This document shows positions 18,972 to 26,417 of a stretch of DNA of 64,000 nucleotides, piece after piece. Origin of the DNA: Udaeobacter sp963725505 (lineage in GTDB: Bacteria; Verrucomicrobiota; Verrucomicrobiia; Chthoniobacterales; UBA10450); assembly GCA_963725505.1 (NCBI GenBank), contig CAVRYN010000005.1, positions 124,001 through 188,000 of the forward strand, in the 5' to 3' direction. The notes beneath the pieces were generated by a model. The model saw only the letters and a list, made by a program, of their open reading frames with translations, was not told the DNA's origin and made no database searches. Every line of letters starts with the position of its first letter. Position 1 is the stretch's first letter. The position numbers were made by a program, and so were the translations under genes.

Positions 18972-19159
18972 GCCAGCTCCAACTTGGAATGCTGGCGAAC
19001 GTTCGGAATAACTCCCGAGGACAAATCATTGTACAGATCGAGCAGATGCTCCTTCAAATCGTCCAGCGAAGTTCCTTGGGTCATGTAATCAGGATACTCT
19101 TCAAGATATCCGAGCCACATTTCTCCATCCTGCCAGTAAGTGAATCCGATCGATGCCAT
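18968..19159 (-). CDS. hicB: HicB-family antitoxin
   Basis: The 63 aa protein reads MASIGFTYWQDGEMWLGYLE and then EYPDYMTQGTSLDDLKEHLL, the partial RNase H fold of HicB with the G-T-S-L-D-D-L-K-E-H helix. It lacks the extra C-terminal DNA-binding domain found in longer HicB proteins. Its stop overlaps the TTG start of hicA. Confidence 0.85.
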   Translation of the reverse strand: MASIGFTYWQDGEMWLGYLEEYPDYMTQGTSLDDLKEHLLDLYNDLSSGVIPNVRQHSKLELA

Positions 19160-19206
19160 CGTAGGAGAGTTTAGCGATAATGCTCTAGCGGGTCAATGCG
19201 ACCGCG

Positions 19207-19296
19207 CTACCCTTGGGCCATGGCGCCCACGATCACCATTACGAAACCGGTCGCCACGGCGATCGCCACTTTCGTTTCGATAGATAAGTTCATCAT
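19207..19296 (-). CDS. 29-residue hydrophobic small protein
   Basis: A short frame encodes MMNLSIETKVAIAVATGFVM followed by VIVGAMAQG. It has one transmembrane or signal-like segment. A plausible ribosome-binding site (GAAGGGA) precedes the tandem ATG codons by 5-6 bases. I do not recognise a family. The good site, the clean hydrophobic helix and the lack of any other content support a real micro-protein, but evidence is limited. Confidence 0.42.
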   Translation of the reverse strand: MMNLSIETKVAIAVATGFVMVIVGAMAQG

Positions 19297-19518
19297 TTTT
19301 CCCTTCAATTATGGCGTCAACCCCTGTCGCCCCTTTTTTTGGATTTGATTTTCTCAGTCGCTTCGAATTTCGGCGTGCTTATGGATGCCAGGCGCAGCGC
19401 GAGGTTTAGCGCCACGTCGGAATGTCCGTATTTTCTCGACGTTCATTTACGTTGTCAGTTAGTCTGGGAGGATGCCTCGCGAGATCGCGCCGAATGAAGG
19501 ACCGATGAAATCCGCGGT

Positions 19519-20892
19519 ATGCAGATGCGAAGCGTATTGATCATTGAGGATGATGAAGACGGTCGTCGGGCCCTGGCCAAGTTGCTTGCCCGGGCAGATT
19601 GGAAAGTCTTTGAGGCCGCAGATGGCGATTCCGGAGTGGAACTCGCTATCCGGCATCGGCCGGAAGTTATTTTATGCGACTTGCTGATGCCGAAGTCCAA
19701 TGGTTTTCAAGTTTGCCGTACCATCCGGCAACAGCTCCAGCCGACCAAGATCATCGTGGTGTCGGGACGGGATTATGCGGTAGATCGCGCGAGCGCGCTG
19801 GAAGCCGGCGCGGACGAATTTCTGCTAAAGCCGATTACATGGGAAGTCCTGCGCGAGTCAATCGATCGACTCCTAACGCTGATTCCGCAGCGGCCACGAG
19901 TAACGGCTTCCCCTGAGGAACTCGGTTCGGTGCCGCCGCGGATAAAGTTGTGGGGCGTGCGCGGCTCGCTCCCGGTGCCGGGGCCGGCGACGGTCCGGTA
20001 TGGAGGCAATACCAGTTGCGTAGAAGTGCGGGCCGACGGCGAAATTATCGTGCTCGACGCAGGCACCGGGATTCGTGGTCTCGGTCTGGCGCTGGAAAAG
20101 GAGCTGGGACCAGAGACGATCAAGCTGACTCTTCTCATTACGCACACGCACTGGGATCACATTCAGGGTCTGCCGTTCTTTTCCCTGGCCTACAACAGCA
20201 AAAATCTGATCCGGGTCCTCGGTTACGAAGGATCGCGTGCTGGTCTGGGCGCGATCCTGGCCAGCCAGATGGAGACGCCGTTTTTTCCGGTGAGCTTGCG
20301 TCAATTGCCCAGTCATCTCGCGATCGAAGAGCTTAAGGACATGGAGTTTCACATCGGCAAGGTGAAAGTGGTGGCCAAGTTTGCGAATCATCCGGGCATC
20401 TGCGTCGGCTATCGGCTCTTTACCAGCGCCGGATCGATCGCATACATGCCCGACAACGAACCGTACGAACCTCTCAAACTGCAAGTTGCGGCGCAGGATG
20501 GAATCGATGGGAACGAAGCGCGAGATTTTGCCGGCGCGGAGCGGGCCAAGATGGTGGAGTTCTTGCGGGATTGCGAAGTGGCGATTCTGGACGCGCAATA
20601 TACGGACGAGGAATACAAGGGACACGTCGGGTGGGGGCATAGTTCGCTCAGCAGCGTTGTCCTGATTGCGCTAGATGCGAATGTGAAAAGGGTTCTGCTT
20701 TTTCATCACGATCCCAGCCATGACGATGACATGATCGATCGAATGGTGGAGCAGGCGCGGGAGCTAGTTAGGAAAAGCGGAAAGGCAATGGTGATTGAAG
20801 GGGCGCGCGAAGGCGCTGAGATTCTGCTGGGAGTTACGAGCGCGGCGGCAGCCTCCGCCAAGGCTTCCGCCGCCGCTAAAGCTCTGGCGTGA
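19519..20892 (+). CDS. Response regulator receiver fused to an MBL-fold hydrolase
   Basis: The 457 aa protein has two domains. Residues 3-118 form a CheY-like receiver: acidic pair E10/D11/D12, phospho-acceptor D54 (LCDLLMP), S82 and K104 (LKPIT). Residues 140-440 form an MBL domain of the type starting LWGVRGSLPVPGP...RYGGNTSCVEV, with metal ligands H209, H211, D213 and H214 (HTHWDH), a later LDAQYTDEEY and FHHDPSHDD. Such MBL domains resemble cyclic-nucleotide phosphodiesterases, so phosphorylation-controlled hydrolysis is plausible. The Ala/Ser-rich C-terminal tail (from about residue 438) coincides with a dispersed GCC-rich repeat. No histidine kinase is adjacent. Confidence 0.86.
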   Translation: MQMRSVLIIEDDEDGRRALAKLLARADWKVFEAADGDSGVELAIRHRPEVILCDLLMPKSNGFQVCRTIRQQLQPTKIIVVSGRDYAVDRASALEAGADEFLLKPITWEVLRESIDRLLTLIPQRPRVTASPEELGSVPPRIKLWGVRGSLPVPGPATVRYGGNTSCVEVRADGEIIVLDAGTGIRGLGLALEKELGPETIKLTLLITHTHWDHIQGLPFFSLAYNSKNLIRVLGYEGSRAGLGAILASQMETPFFPVSLRQLPSHLAIEELKDMEFHIGKVKVVAKFANHPGICVGYRLFTSAGSIAYMPDNEPYEPLKLQVAAQDGIDGNEARDFAGAERAKMVEFLRDCEVAILDAQYTDEEYKGHVGWGHSSLSSVVLIALDANVKRVLLFHHDPSHDDDMIDRMVEQARELVRKSGKAMVIEGAREGAEILLGVTSAAAASAKASAAAKALA

Positions 20893-20937
20893 CCTGCCTT
20901 CATCAGATTACGGCATGGCAAGCAGGTCGGCGGTGAG

Positions 20938-20960
20938 GCGACGGCGTTTCCCCAACGCCG
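20938..20960. repeat. Short perfect hairpin
   Basis: ACGGCGTT and AACGCCGT flank a 5-base loop downstream of the response-regulator gene. There is no T-run, so this is more like the REP-type hairpins elsewhere than a terminator. Confidence 0.5.
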
Positions 20961-21084
20961 TGTTGCGGAATTGGTTTTCTGGGCGATAGTGGGAGGTCAA
21001 GAAGCACTAAGGAGGAAAAGTCAGCCTCCGGTGCGCGCCAAAGCCGGTGCGACGTTGGTGTCGAATAGAAAGTCAGAATCAATT

Positions 21085-21354
21085 ATGAAAGCCGAACTCA
21101 TTCAAGCCGCCTCCGAAGTAATCACTAATCAGCAAATTCTGGTGAACATGGTTTCACGCCGCGTGCGACAGCTTTCCATCGGTCATCGTCCCCTGGTGGA
21201 ATATGCTCCGGGGCTCGGTGCAGCGGATATCGCGTTGACCGAGATCGCTAACGGAAAACTGACATTCGAGTCGACCTTCGGTCAGGATGGAATCGCTGAG
21301 GCTGCCTCCCGGGTCGTGCAGTTCCCCGACTGTCACGTCGAGCAAAAAAGTTAA
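21085..21354 (+). CDS. rpoZ: RNA polymerase omega subunit (PVC-type)
   Basis: From ATG 21085 the protein is 89 aa. It contains NQQILVNMVSRRVRQLSIGH followed by RPLVE and GAADIALTEIANGKLTF. This matches the Rpb6/omega core as it appears in Verrucomicrobia (VNxVSxRVRQL...RPLV...ADIALTEI), which is divergent from proteobacterial omega. Omega stabilises assembly of the beta-prime subunit. Upstream in-frame extension to 20971 encodes a non-family leader and is rejected. This gene is the best taxonomic pointer in the window. Confidence 0.82.
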   Translation: MKAELIQAASEVITNQQILVNMVSRRVRQLSIGHRPLVEYAPGLGAADIALTEIANGKLTFESTFGQDGIAEAASRVVQFPDCHVEQKS

Positions 21355-21662
21355 AAAAGCTGCCTAAAACGAAGATTTGCGCCGGTGAGGCGGGCCCTCG
21401 TTTCGTTGGCGCTGAGCGTGGTTATTCCAAATTCCGAGGCACGCGAGTGATCTAGTTATTCCTAGATTGCGCCGCTCGGCGAATACTCACGCAGTGTTGC
21501 GAAATGTGAAGACGAAGCCGTCCACATGCCAGCGATTGCACGAACTATGTTAGGCGATCGATGCTGCGTAACTCCGAAAGGGTTCGTGAGCGCGTAGCGG
21601 AGGAAAATTACATGAAGAACCCTGAATAGATCGCCAACATCCAACGACTAAACATCATTATT
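21355..21662. other. Intergenic region, no gene seen
   Basis: About 308 bases between rpoZ and the first secreted protein. I find no coding frame with family character, no tRNA-like cloverleaf and no clear terminator. It should hold the promoter of the secreted protein gene. Confidence 0.4.
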
Positions 21663-22683
21663 ATGAAAAAACTTACTAGTTTACTGATAGGCTGTTCGCT
21701 CGCGCTGGCTGGAGCCGCGTTGGCGCAACAGCCAGTTGAACAGCAATCACCACCAAAGGGCAAGCACGCCCCTGAAAAAACGCACGCGACTGAAGCACAG
21801 CCCAAGGCGAATGCCGCGAAGTCTCAGGTCCCACCTGCGACGCAGCACGAGCAGCACGGAGCGATTAAGGAACACGGAGCCACGCATGAGCACGGTGCAA
21901 TGAACGAACACGGGGCTACGAATGAGCATGGAGCCGCGAATGAGCCGCCGAGAACGAATGTTTCCGGTCAACCAGTGGAAACGCAGACGCCCAGTGCGAA
22001 AGAGCGGATTGAGCAGCGGAGGAAAGGGATGAAGGGTCCCGCCGCGGAGGCGAAGACATCTACTAATCCGGCTGCGCCGCCTGCTGCCGCAGGTGGAGCT
22101 CCGTCAGGTCCGGCAGGTGGCCAGCAAAATGTGCAGGCTAATGCGGGGGCCAAGGCGAAGAAGCCCGACCCGCAGCAAGTGCAGCAGATCAAATCGCAGC
22201 ACGCGGGCTTCCGTGCGCAGCCAAAGCCGGAACAGGTTCCGCCGGTTACTTTCAATGAGAGCCATCGGATCGAAGGAGCCGATCATTGGCAAGGTCACCA
22301 ATACGAAGTATTCCGTTCGTATCATCCCGAACGGCACGATGAGGGCTGGTATCATTCACATTATTCCCGTGTTGAACTGATCGGTGGCGGTTACTATTTC
22401 TTCAACAATGGCTACTGGTTTCCGGCTTGGGGTTACAGTCCTTCGGCCGAATACTATGCCTATGATGGACCGATCTATGTTGGTCAACGTGCTGAGCCGC
22501 CGGATCGACGTGATCGCGGACGTGCAAGGCGTGCTACAGCAAATGGGCTATTACAAGGGTGAGGTGGATGGATTGCTCGGGCCGTTGACCCGTGAGGCGC
22601 TCGCTGCCTATCAGGCCGATCAGGGGCTCACCACGACGGCGGTAATCGACGAGCCGACGCTCGATTCCCTAGGACTGGGATAA
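21663..22683 (+). pseudogene. Secreted protein with EHGA repeats and peptidoglycan-binding domain, frameshifted
   Basis: The main frame (21663-22562) has a signal peptide (MKKLTSLLIGCSLALAGAAL). It continues with a Pro/Ala/Lys-rich segment, five or six imperfect EHGA(T/M)(N/H) repeats (residues about 60-90), a long Pro/Gln linker, and a conserved block GYWFPAWGY...YDGPIY. Right after AEPPD the reading must shift one base near 22508 to give VIADVQGVLQQMGYYKGEVD and GLLGPLTREALAAYQAD, a PG_binding_1 domain ending at 22683. The paralogue at 23070-23978 has the same order in one frame, which proves the shift. The function is probably non-covalent wall binding; the His-rich repeats may bind metal. 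Confidence 0.8.
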
Positions 22684-22700
22684 GTTAGAAGCTATCAACC

Positions 22701-22748
22701 AAAAAGCCGCCGGGCGCAGGAATGCCTTGGCGGCTTTTCTATTTTTAG
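22701..22748 (+). terminator. Intrinsic terminator
   Basis: AAAAGCCGCC and GGCGGCTTTT pair across a 17-base loop, followed by CTATTTTT. It lies 18 bases after the stop at 22683. Confidence 0.85.
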
Positions 22749-23069
22749 GCGCGAAGGCAAAAGTAAGAGGAAGATCGACGGCGTTAGCTTCGATGAATTG
22801 AAGTCGCGCGCTTTATCTTTGCACGCCCCGTTTCGAGCGCGATGGCGACTATGCGTGATCCGGCCTGAAGAGGTGACGAGTGATGGGTGACGAGTGGCAA
22901 GTCCGGTGATTAGCGATGCAAATGCCGAACGGCTTGGACATTACGTCGCTTGAGGCAAAACAAGGCCAGAAAGCGTGAAACGCGCGAATAGTTAACGGTG
23001 TTGAATAATTGAGTCCACGATCTTGTCCAAGATCGAAATGAAAGAGGGAAACCTATGGAAGGAAAAACT
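22749..23069. other. Intergenic region
   Basis: No gene seen. It contains a GGTGACGAGTGATGGGTGACG word repeat near 22875 and the leader of the next secreted protein gene. That gene has a strong ribosome-binding site GGAAGGA at 23058-23064, six bases before its ATG. Confidence 0.45.
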
Positions 23070-23978
23070 ATGAGAAGAATCATATATTCAGTATGTATTG
23101 GAAGCCTCGCGCTGGCGCTCACAGCGGGGGCTCAGCAAGTCAACGATAGAAAGCACCAACGAGCGAGGCCGCAGGCGCGAACAGCGAATGTTCACGCGGC
23201 AAGACCGGCGAACACTGGTGCGATGATGGGGGCGCGCCATTATAATTCGACTGCGCAGTACCGGCAGCGGGCGCACATGACCGCGCCGCGCACCAGTTCA
23301 AACGCAGTCGTCAATCAAAACCACATGCGCGTGTCTCGGGAACGAAATTTCGCGACGAATCAAGCCGTTCGCGCGCGAAATAATGTTGCGGTTAATCGCG
23401 AGAGAAACCTCGCGGCTAACCACATGAAAAACGTTGAGGTTAATCGTCATCGAAACGCGGAGCAGTTTCGTGCGCGCAACAATGTAGCGCTCAATCGGAA
23501 CCGAAACCTCGGGGTCAACCAAAGGAGCAACTTCGCCTATTACCGTGGAGGCAACGCGAGAATTAATAACGACTTCCACAGTGCGGCGTTCCGCGGTCAA
23601 CGGTATTCGGTCTTCCGAAATTACCACAGACAGTGGCACGATCGTGGTTGGTGGAGAAGCCATTACAACCGAATCGTTTTTGTGAACAGCGGCTGGTATT
23701 ATTGGAACGCGGGTTACTGGTTCCCGGCCTGGGGTTATGCCGCGGGTGCCTATTATCCATATGACGGCCCAATCTACGGCTACAACGGATTGCCACCCGA
23801 TCAGGTAACTGTTGATGTTCAGCAACAACTGCAACGCGACGGTTATTATGATGGACCGATCGATGGCGTTCTTGGGCCGATGACCCGGGAAGCCATCGCA
23901 GCTTTCCAGGCTGACAACGGGTTGTCCGTCACATCGGTAATTGATCAACCGACACTTGCCACGCTCGGGATAGCGTAA
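23070..23978 (+). CDS. Secreted Asn/Arg-rich repeat protein with peptidoglycan-binding domain
   Basis: The start at 23070 is preferred over 23055 because a GGAAGGA site lies at the right distance. The 302 aa protein has a signal peptide (MRRIIYSVCIGSLALALTAG). A basic region of repeated RARNNVAVNRERNL / NRNRNLGVNQ units follows (residues about 90-165), then the shared block WYYWNAGYWFPAWGY...YPYDGPIY, and a C-terminal PG_binding_1 domain (VDVQQQLQRDGYYDGPIDGV, MTREAIAAFQ). It is paralogous to the preceding gene in the last 140 residues while the repeat regions differ. Likely an envelope or wall-associated protein; the charge of the repeats suggests polyanion binding. Confidence 0.82.
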   Translation: MRRIIYSVCIGSLALALTAGAQQVNDRKHQRARPQARTANVHAARPANTGAMMGARHYNSTAQYRQRAHMTAPRTSSNAVVNQNHMRVSRERNFATNQAVRARNNVAVNRERNLAANHMKNVEVNRHRNAEQFRARNNVALNRNRNLGVNQRSNFAYYRGGNARINNDFHSAAFRGQRYSVFRNYHRQWHDRGWWRSHYNRIVFVNSGWYYWNAGYWFPAWGYAAGAYYPYDGPIYGYNGLPPDQVTVDVQQQLQRDGYYDGPIDGVLGPMTREAIAAFQADNGLSVTSVIDQPTLATLGIA

Positions 23979-23995
23979 TTGATCGGAGCTACATG

Positions 23996-24035
23996 AGAGC
24001 CGCGTGATGTATTCCATCATGCGGCTCTTTCATTT
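23996..24035 (+). terminator. Intrinsic terminator
   Basis: AGAGCCGCGTGATG pairs with CATCATGCGGCTCT (one G-U pair) around a 5-base loop, followed by TTCATTT. It lies 17 bases after the stop at 23978. Confidence 0.85.
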
Positions 24036-24212
24036 CTAGAAACGCTGACGTTTGTCGCGCAAGTAAGAAGCTGAGGAAAGTCAGAAGTAAGAAGGAAGCC
24101 GCTTTCGTTGAAACTACGGCGAGCCAGGGAAGGAAAAATTAAGAATTAAGAAAGCGATGGGGCCAAATTTTTCGTGAGATACGAATCACATAAAAGTGAA
24201 AGGAGGAATTGA

Positions 24213-24731
24213 ATGAAGATCCTGACAATAACAGCGATAATTGCGTTACCGTTCATGGCCTTAGGCCAGACAACGGAGCCGCAACAGACGCAGGAGCAGA
24301 CGAAGGAAACGCAGGCTGCTGCGCCGGCGAAACAGAAAAAGATGCCCCCTGAACAGGCGCAGCCGGGCAAACCGCAGGCGAAACCTGAGACGGGCACTGA
24401 CATGCGTGGACAGATGAACGTTAAGGGTCGCGCTCATGACGCAAACAGGAATGAACCTGGCGCACGTTCGAGCACGAGCCAGACGAACGTGAATCAATCG
24501 ACGAAGGTGAACGTGCAAGAGTTCAAATCGCGTCACAGCGAAGTGTTCAGTCTTGGGCGGCATCCGAAAGAGTTCTTCGTCCAACGATTCGGGGCGAACC
24601 ATTTCCGGTTGATCGGGAACACGTACTTCGTGTTCGTGGACGGCTGCTGGGTCGCGGTTGACGCAGACGGCTTCGTATATACGGAGCGTGTGATTTGCGC
24701 AGGCGATCCGGAGTTTATCGAAGTCGAGTAG
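24213..24731 (+). CDS. Secreted Gln/Lys/Pro-rich protein
   Basis: The 172 aa protein begins with a signal peptide (MKILTITAIIALPFMALGQT). A low-complexity linker rich in Q, K, P and E covers residues 20-90, and a folded C-terminal part reads VNVQEFKSRHSEVFSLGRHP then FFVQRFGANHFRLIGNTYF and CWVAVDADGFVY. AGGAGG-like GGAGG at 24202-24206 is a good ribosome-binding site. The C-terminal domain is not one I can name. It differs from the two preceding proteins by lacking the peptidoglycan-binding module, but the architecture and position suggest a related envelope role. Confidence 0.8.
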   Translation: MKILTITAIIALPFMALGQTTEPQQTQEQTKETQAAAPAKQKKMPPEQAQPGKPQAKPETGTDMRGQMNVKGRAHDANRNEPGARSSTSQTNVNQSTKVNVQEFKSRHSEVFSLGRHPKEFFVQRFGANHFRLIGNTYFVFVDGCWVAVDADGFVYTERVICAGDPEFIEVE

Positions 24732-24750
24732 CGAATTCGCTGCGTGACAC

Positions 24751-24786
24751 AAAAGCGCTCCGCTGAAATGCGGAGCGCTTTTTTTT
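24751..24786 (+). terminator. Strong intrinsic terminator
   Basis: AAAAGCGCTCCGC pairs with GCGGAGCGCTTTT, six-base loop, then a run of T. Twenty bases after the stop at 24731. Confidence 0.92.
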
Positions 24787-24989
24787 GGCGCTACGGAAAG
24801 TTAGAAGGCAGAAGGAAGGACGTAAAGCTTCGCCACGTCCCGAGGCGAGACGAGAGTTGAGAGCGGTTTAGGACTGGTGAAAACCAATTCTGCGTCGTGG
24901 TTGGACTTTGTTTTCTTCGCCACGGGCGAGAAAGATTATTCAAACATTCGTCCGATGAGAAGCCGCCTTTGCGATTTTTCGCTATAGCG

Positions 24990-25004
24990 ATAGGACTTAT
25001 CTAT
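24990..25004. promoter_or_regulatory. Candidate OxyR/LysR operator at the regulator's own start
   Basis: The sequence ATAG-N7-CTAT (ATAGGACTTATCTAT) is the OxyR half-operator dyad and also a T-N11-A LysR box. Its right arm overlaps the ATG at 25003, so binding would block initiation or clearance: autoregulation is implied. A second dyad with matching flanks lies at 26150-26164. Confidence 0.55.
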
Positions 25005-25920
25005 GGAATTGCATCAGTTGCGTTATTTCGTGGCGGTTGCGGACGAGGGAAGTTTTTCCCGCGCGGCCGCCAAGGTCCGCGTTGCTCAGCCTTCGCTTAG
25101 TCAACAGATTCGAAAACTCGAGGCAGAGATTGGCCAGCCGTTATTTGATCGCTTGCCGCGTTCAGTTGTCCTGACCGAAGCGGGTCGTTGTTTGCTCGAG
25201 TACGCGCGGCAAATTTTGGCGTCGATCGGCGACGCGCGGCGTTGCGTGGACGAGCTCAAAGGCAAAATTGCGGGCGATGTGGCCGTAGGCGCAATTCCCA
25301 CGATCGCACCGTATGTGCTGCCGGAACTGGTCGTGACATTCCAAAACCATTATCCGGATGTGACACTCCACATCGTGGAAGACGTGACCGAAGGCATCAC
25401 TCGGCGCATCGAAGCCGGAGAGCTGGACGTGGCGTTGGCATCCACTTGTCAAAAAAGTCCGACTCTCCGCGTCGAGCATCTCGGCAGGGAACCGTTGCTG
25501 GCACTGGTGCCGGAAGGCCATCCTCTGGCAAAGCAAACCGTGGTCAGCTTCGACGATCTCAAATCGCAGAGATTTCTACTTCTCCATGAGATGCATTGCC
25601 TGTCGCAACAGGTGCATCACCTCCTCGAGTCGCGTCGTTTGCTTCCGGAGATCGCGCTGGCCGGAAGCCAGCTCAGCACGATAGCGAACATGGTCGCGGC
25701 GGAGATCGGCGTCTCAATTGTGCCCCAAATGATGGTGAACCACCAAGCCACCCCCGGATGCGTCAGTCTCCCGTTTGCTGCACCGGTTCCGGAGCGGGAA
25801 CTTAATGTTCTTTACAATCCGCTCCGCTTTCAGAGCAAAGCGGCCGCAGCGTTCCGTGAGGAAGCCGCGGCCGCCCTTTCCCCCCAAAATTCGTCGATCG
25901 CGAGTGACGCGAACCAGTAG
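25003..25920 (+). CDS. oxyR: OxyR-like LysR-family regulator
   Basis: The 305 aa protein has an N-terminal winged helix (MELHQLRYFVAVADEGSFSR, PSLSQQIRKLE) and a LysR substrate domain. Residue numbering matches E. coli OxyR closely: T100 in AIPTIAPY, H198 and C199 in MHCLSQQ. The resolving C208 is absent (Leu at that position), so sensing would rely on one peroxidatic cysteine, unless another cysteine serves. Three other Cys are present (63, 81, 149). The gene starts on top of an OxyR-type dyad. Known family role: activation of peroxide defence genes; the targets here are inferred, the nearest being the small gene at 25922-26092. Confidence 0.82.
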   Translation: MELHQLRYFVAVADEGSFSRAAAKVRVAQPSLSQQIRKLEAEIGQPLFDRLPRSVVLTEAGRCLLEYARQILASIGDARRCVDELKGKIAGDVAVGAIPTIAPYVLPELVVTFQNHYPDVTLHIVEDVTEGITRRIEAGELDVALASTCQKSPTLRVEHLGREPLLALVPEGHPLAKQTVVSFDDLKSQRFLLLHEMHCLSQQVHHLLESRRLLPEIALAGSQLSTIANMVAAEIGVSIVPQMMVNHQATPGCVSLPFAAPVPERELNVLYNPLRFQSKAAAAFREEAAAALSPQNSSIASDANQ

Positions 25921-25921
25921 G

Positions 25922-26092
25922 CTATCTCATTGTCTCCAGCGCGGCCGCAAGTGATAGCATCGGCCAGACGGCGAGGAGCAGCATTACCGCAAAGAGCGCG
26001 AGCTCCGGCAAATAATGCGGGTGCGCCCTGTGCACGTATCGTTCCTCAAGGAAGCGTGAAATGCGCTGTCCTATCGGTATTGTAGTTTTCAT
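25922..26092 (-). CDS. Small single-pass membrane protein
   Basis: From ATG 26092 the protein is 56 aa: MKTTIPIGQRISRFLEERYV, a His/Arg-rich loop HRAHPHYLPE, then a hydrophobic helix LALFAVMLLLAVWPMLSLAA. An upstream TTG (26110) is possible but less likely. It ends 2 bases from the regulator gene, convergently. A perfect ATAG-N7-CTAT dyad lies about 58 bases upstream of its start, so peroxide control is a reasonable guess. No family recognised. Confidence 0.5.
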   Translation of the reverse strand: MKTTIPIGQRISRFLEERYVHRAHPHYLPELALFAVMLLLAVWPMLSLAAALETMR

Positions 26093-26149
26093 ATAATCAA
26101 CCGGCCACAATAGGGCCGCAGATTGAAATACTTTATGCGTCTAGTCGCG

Positions 26150-26164
26150 ATAGGATTTGCCTAT
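26150..26164. promoter_or_regulatory. Candidate OxyR/LysR operator
   Basis: ATAGGATTTGCCTAT, the same ATAG-N7-CTAT dyad as at 24990, embedded in GCGATAGGAYTTRYCTAT at both sites. It sits upstream of the minus-strand small membrane protein gene. A half-site (CCGATAGGAC read on the minus strand) is also present around 26068-26078. Confidence 0.5.
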
Positions 26165-26417
26165 CGGAGGGCACAAGTAAGAATGGAGCGCGCGGGGGGC
26201 GCGACCCGCCTTCGCCGAGGCTACGTCGTGGCAGGCATAGAAGGTAAAGTGACGAGGGTAGGAGCGAGTAAGCCGGGAGGCGAGCGAGTTTCAATTAAGA
26301 AGGCAGAATTAGGGCAGCGGATACCGGAAACAAAGCGGAACAACTAGTCAGGAAGCCACGAAACCGGGAAAGAAGTCAGGCAATCAGCAGATTGCTTAAA
26401 TCCTTCTGACTTTTAGT
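26165..26417. other. Gene-free stretch with three repeat types
   Basis: It holds a GCCTTCGCCGAGGCTAC unit (about 26206-26226), the dispersed element at 26237-26297 and purine-rich words (AAGAAGGCAGAATTAGG) around 26298-26345. A frame crossing it is made of repeat translations and is not a gene. Confidence 0.55.
26237..26297 (+). repeat. Dispersed ~60 bp element, copy 3
   Basis: Starts ATAGAAGGTAAAGTGACGAG, ends GCGAGCGAGTTTCAATT. It is 24 kb from the other two copies and shares both ends with them. Confidence 0.75.

Noticed and set aside
23298..24020. 240-codon minus-strand frame opposite the Asn/Arg-rich protein gene
   Set aside because: The repeats on the sense strand create the open antisense frame; the sense protein has a signal peptide and a recognisable domain.
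26123..26347. 74-codon plus-strand frame after the OxyR region
   Set aside because: It is a translation through three repeat elements, and the candidate operator lies inside it.
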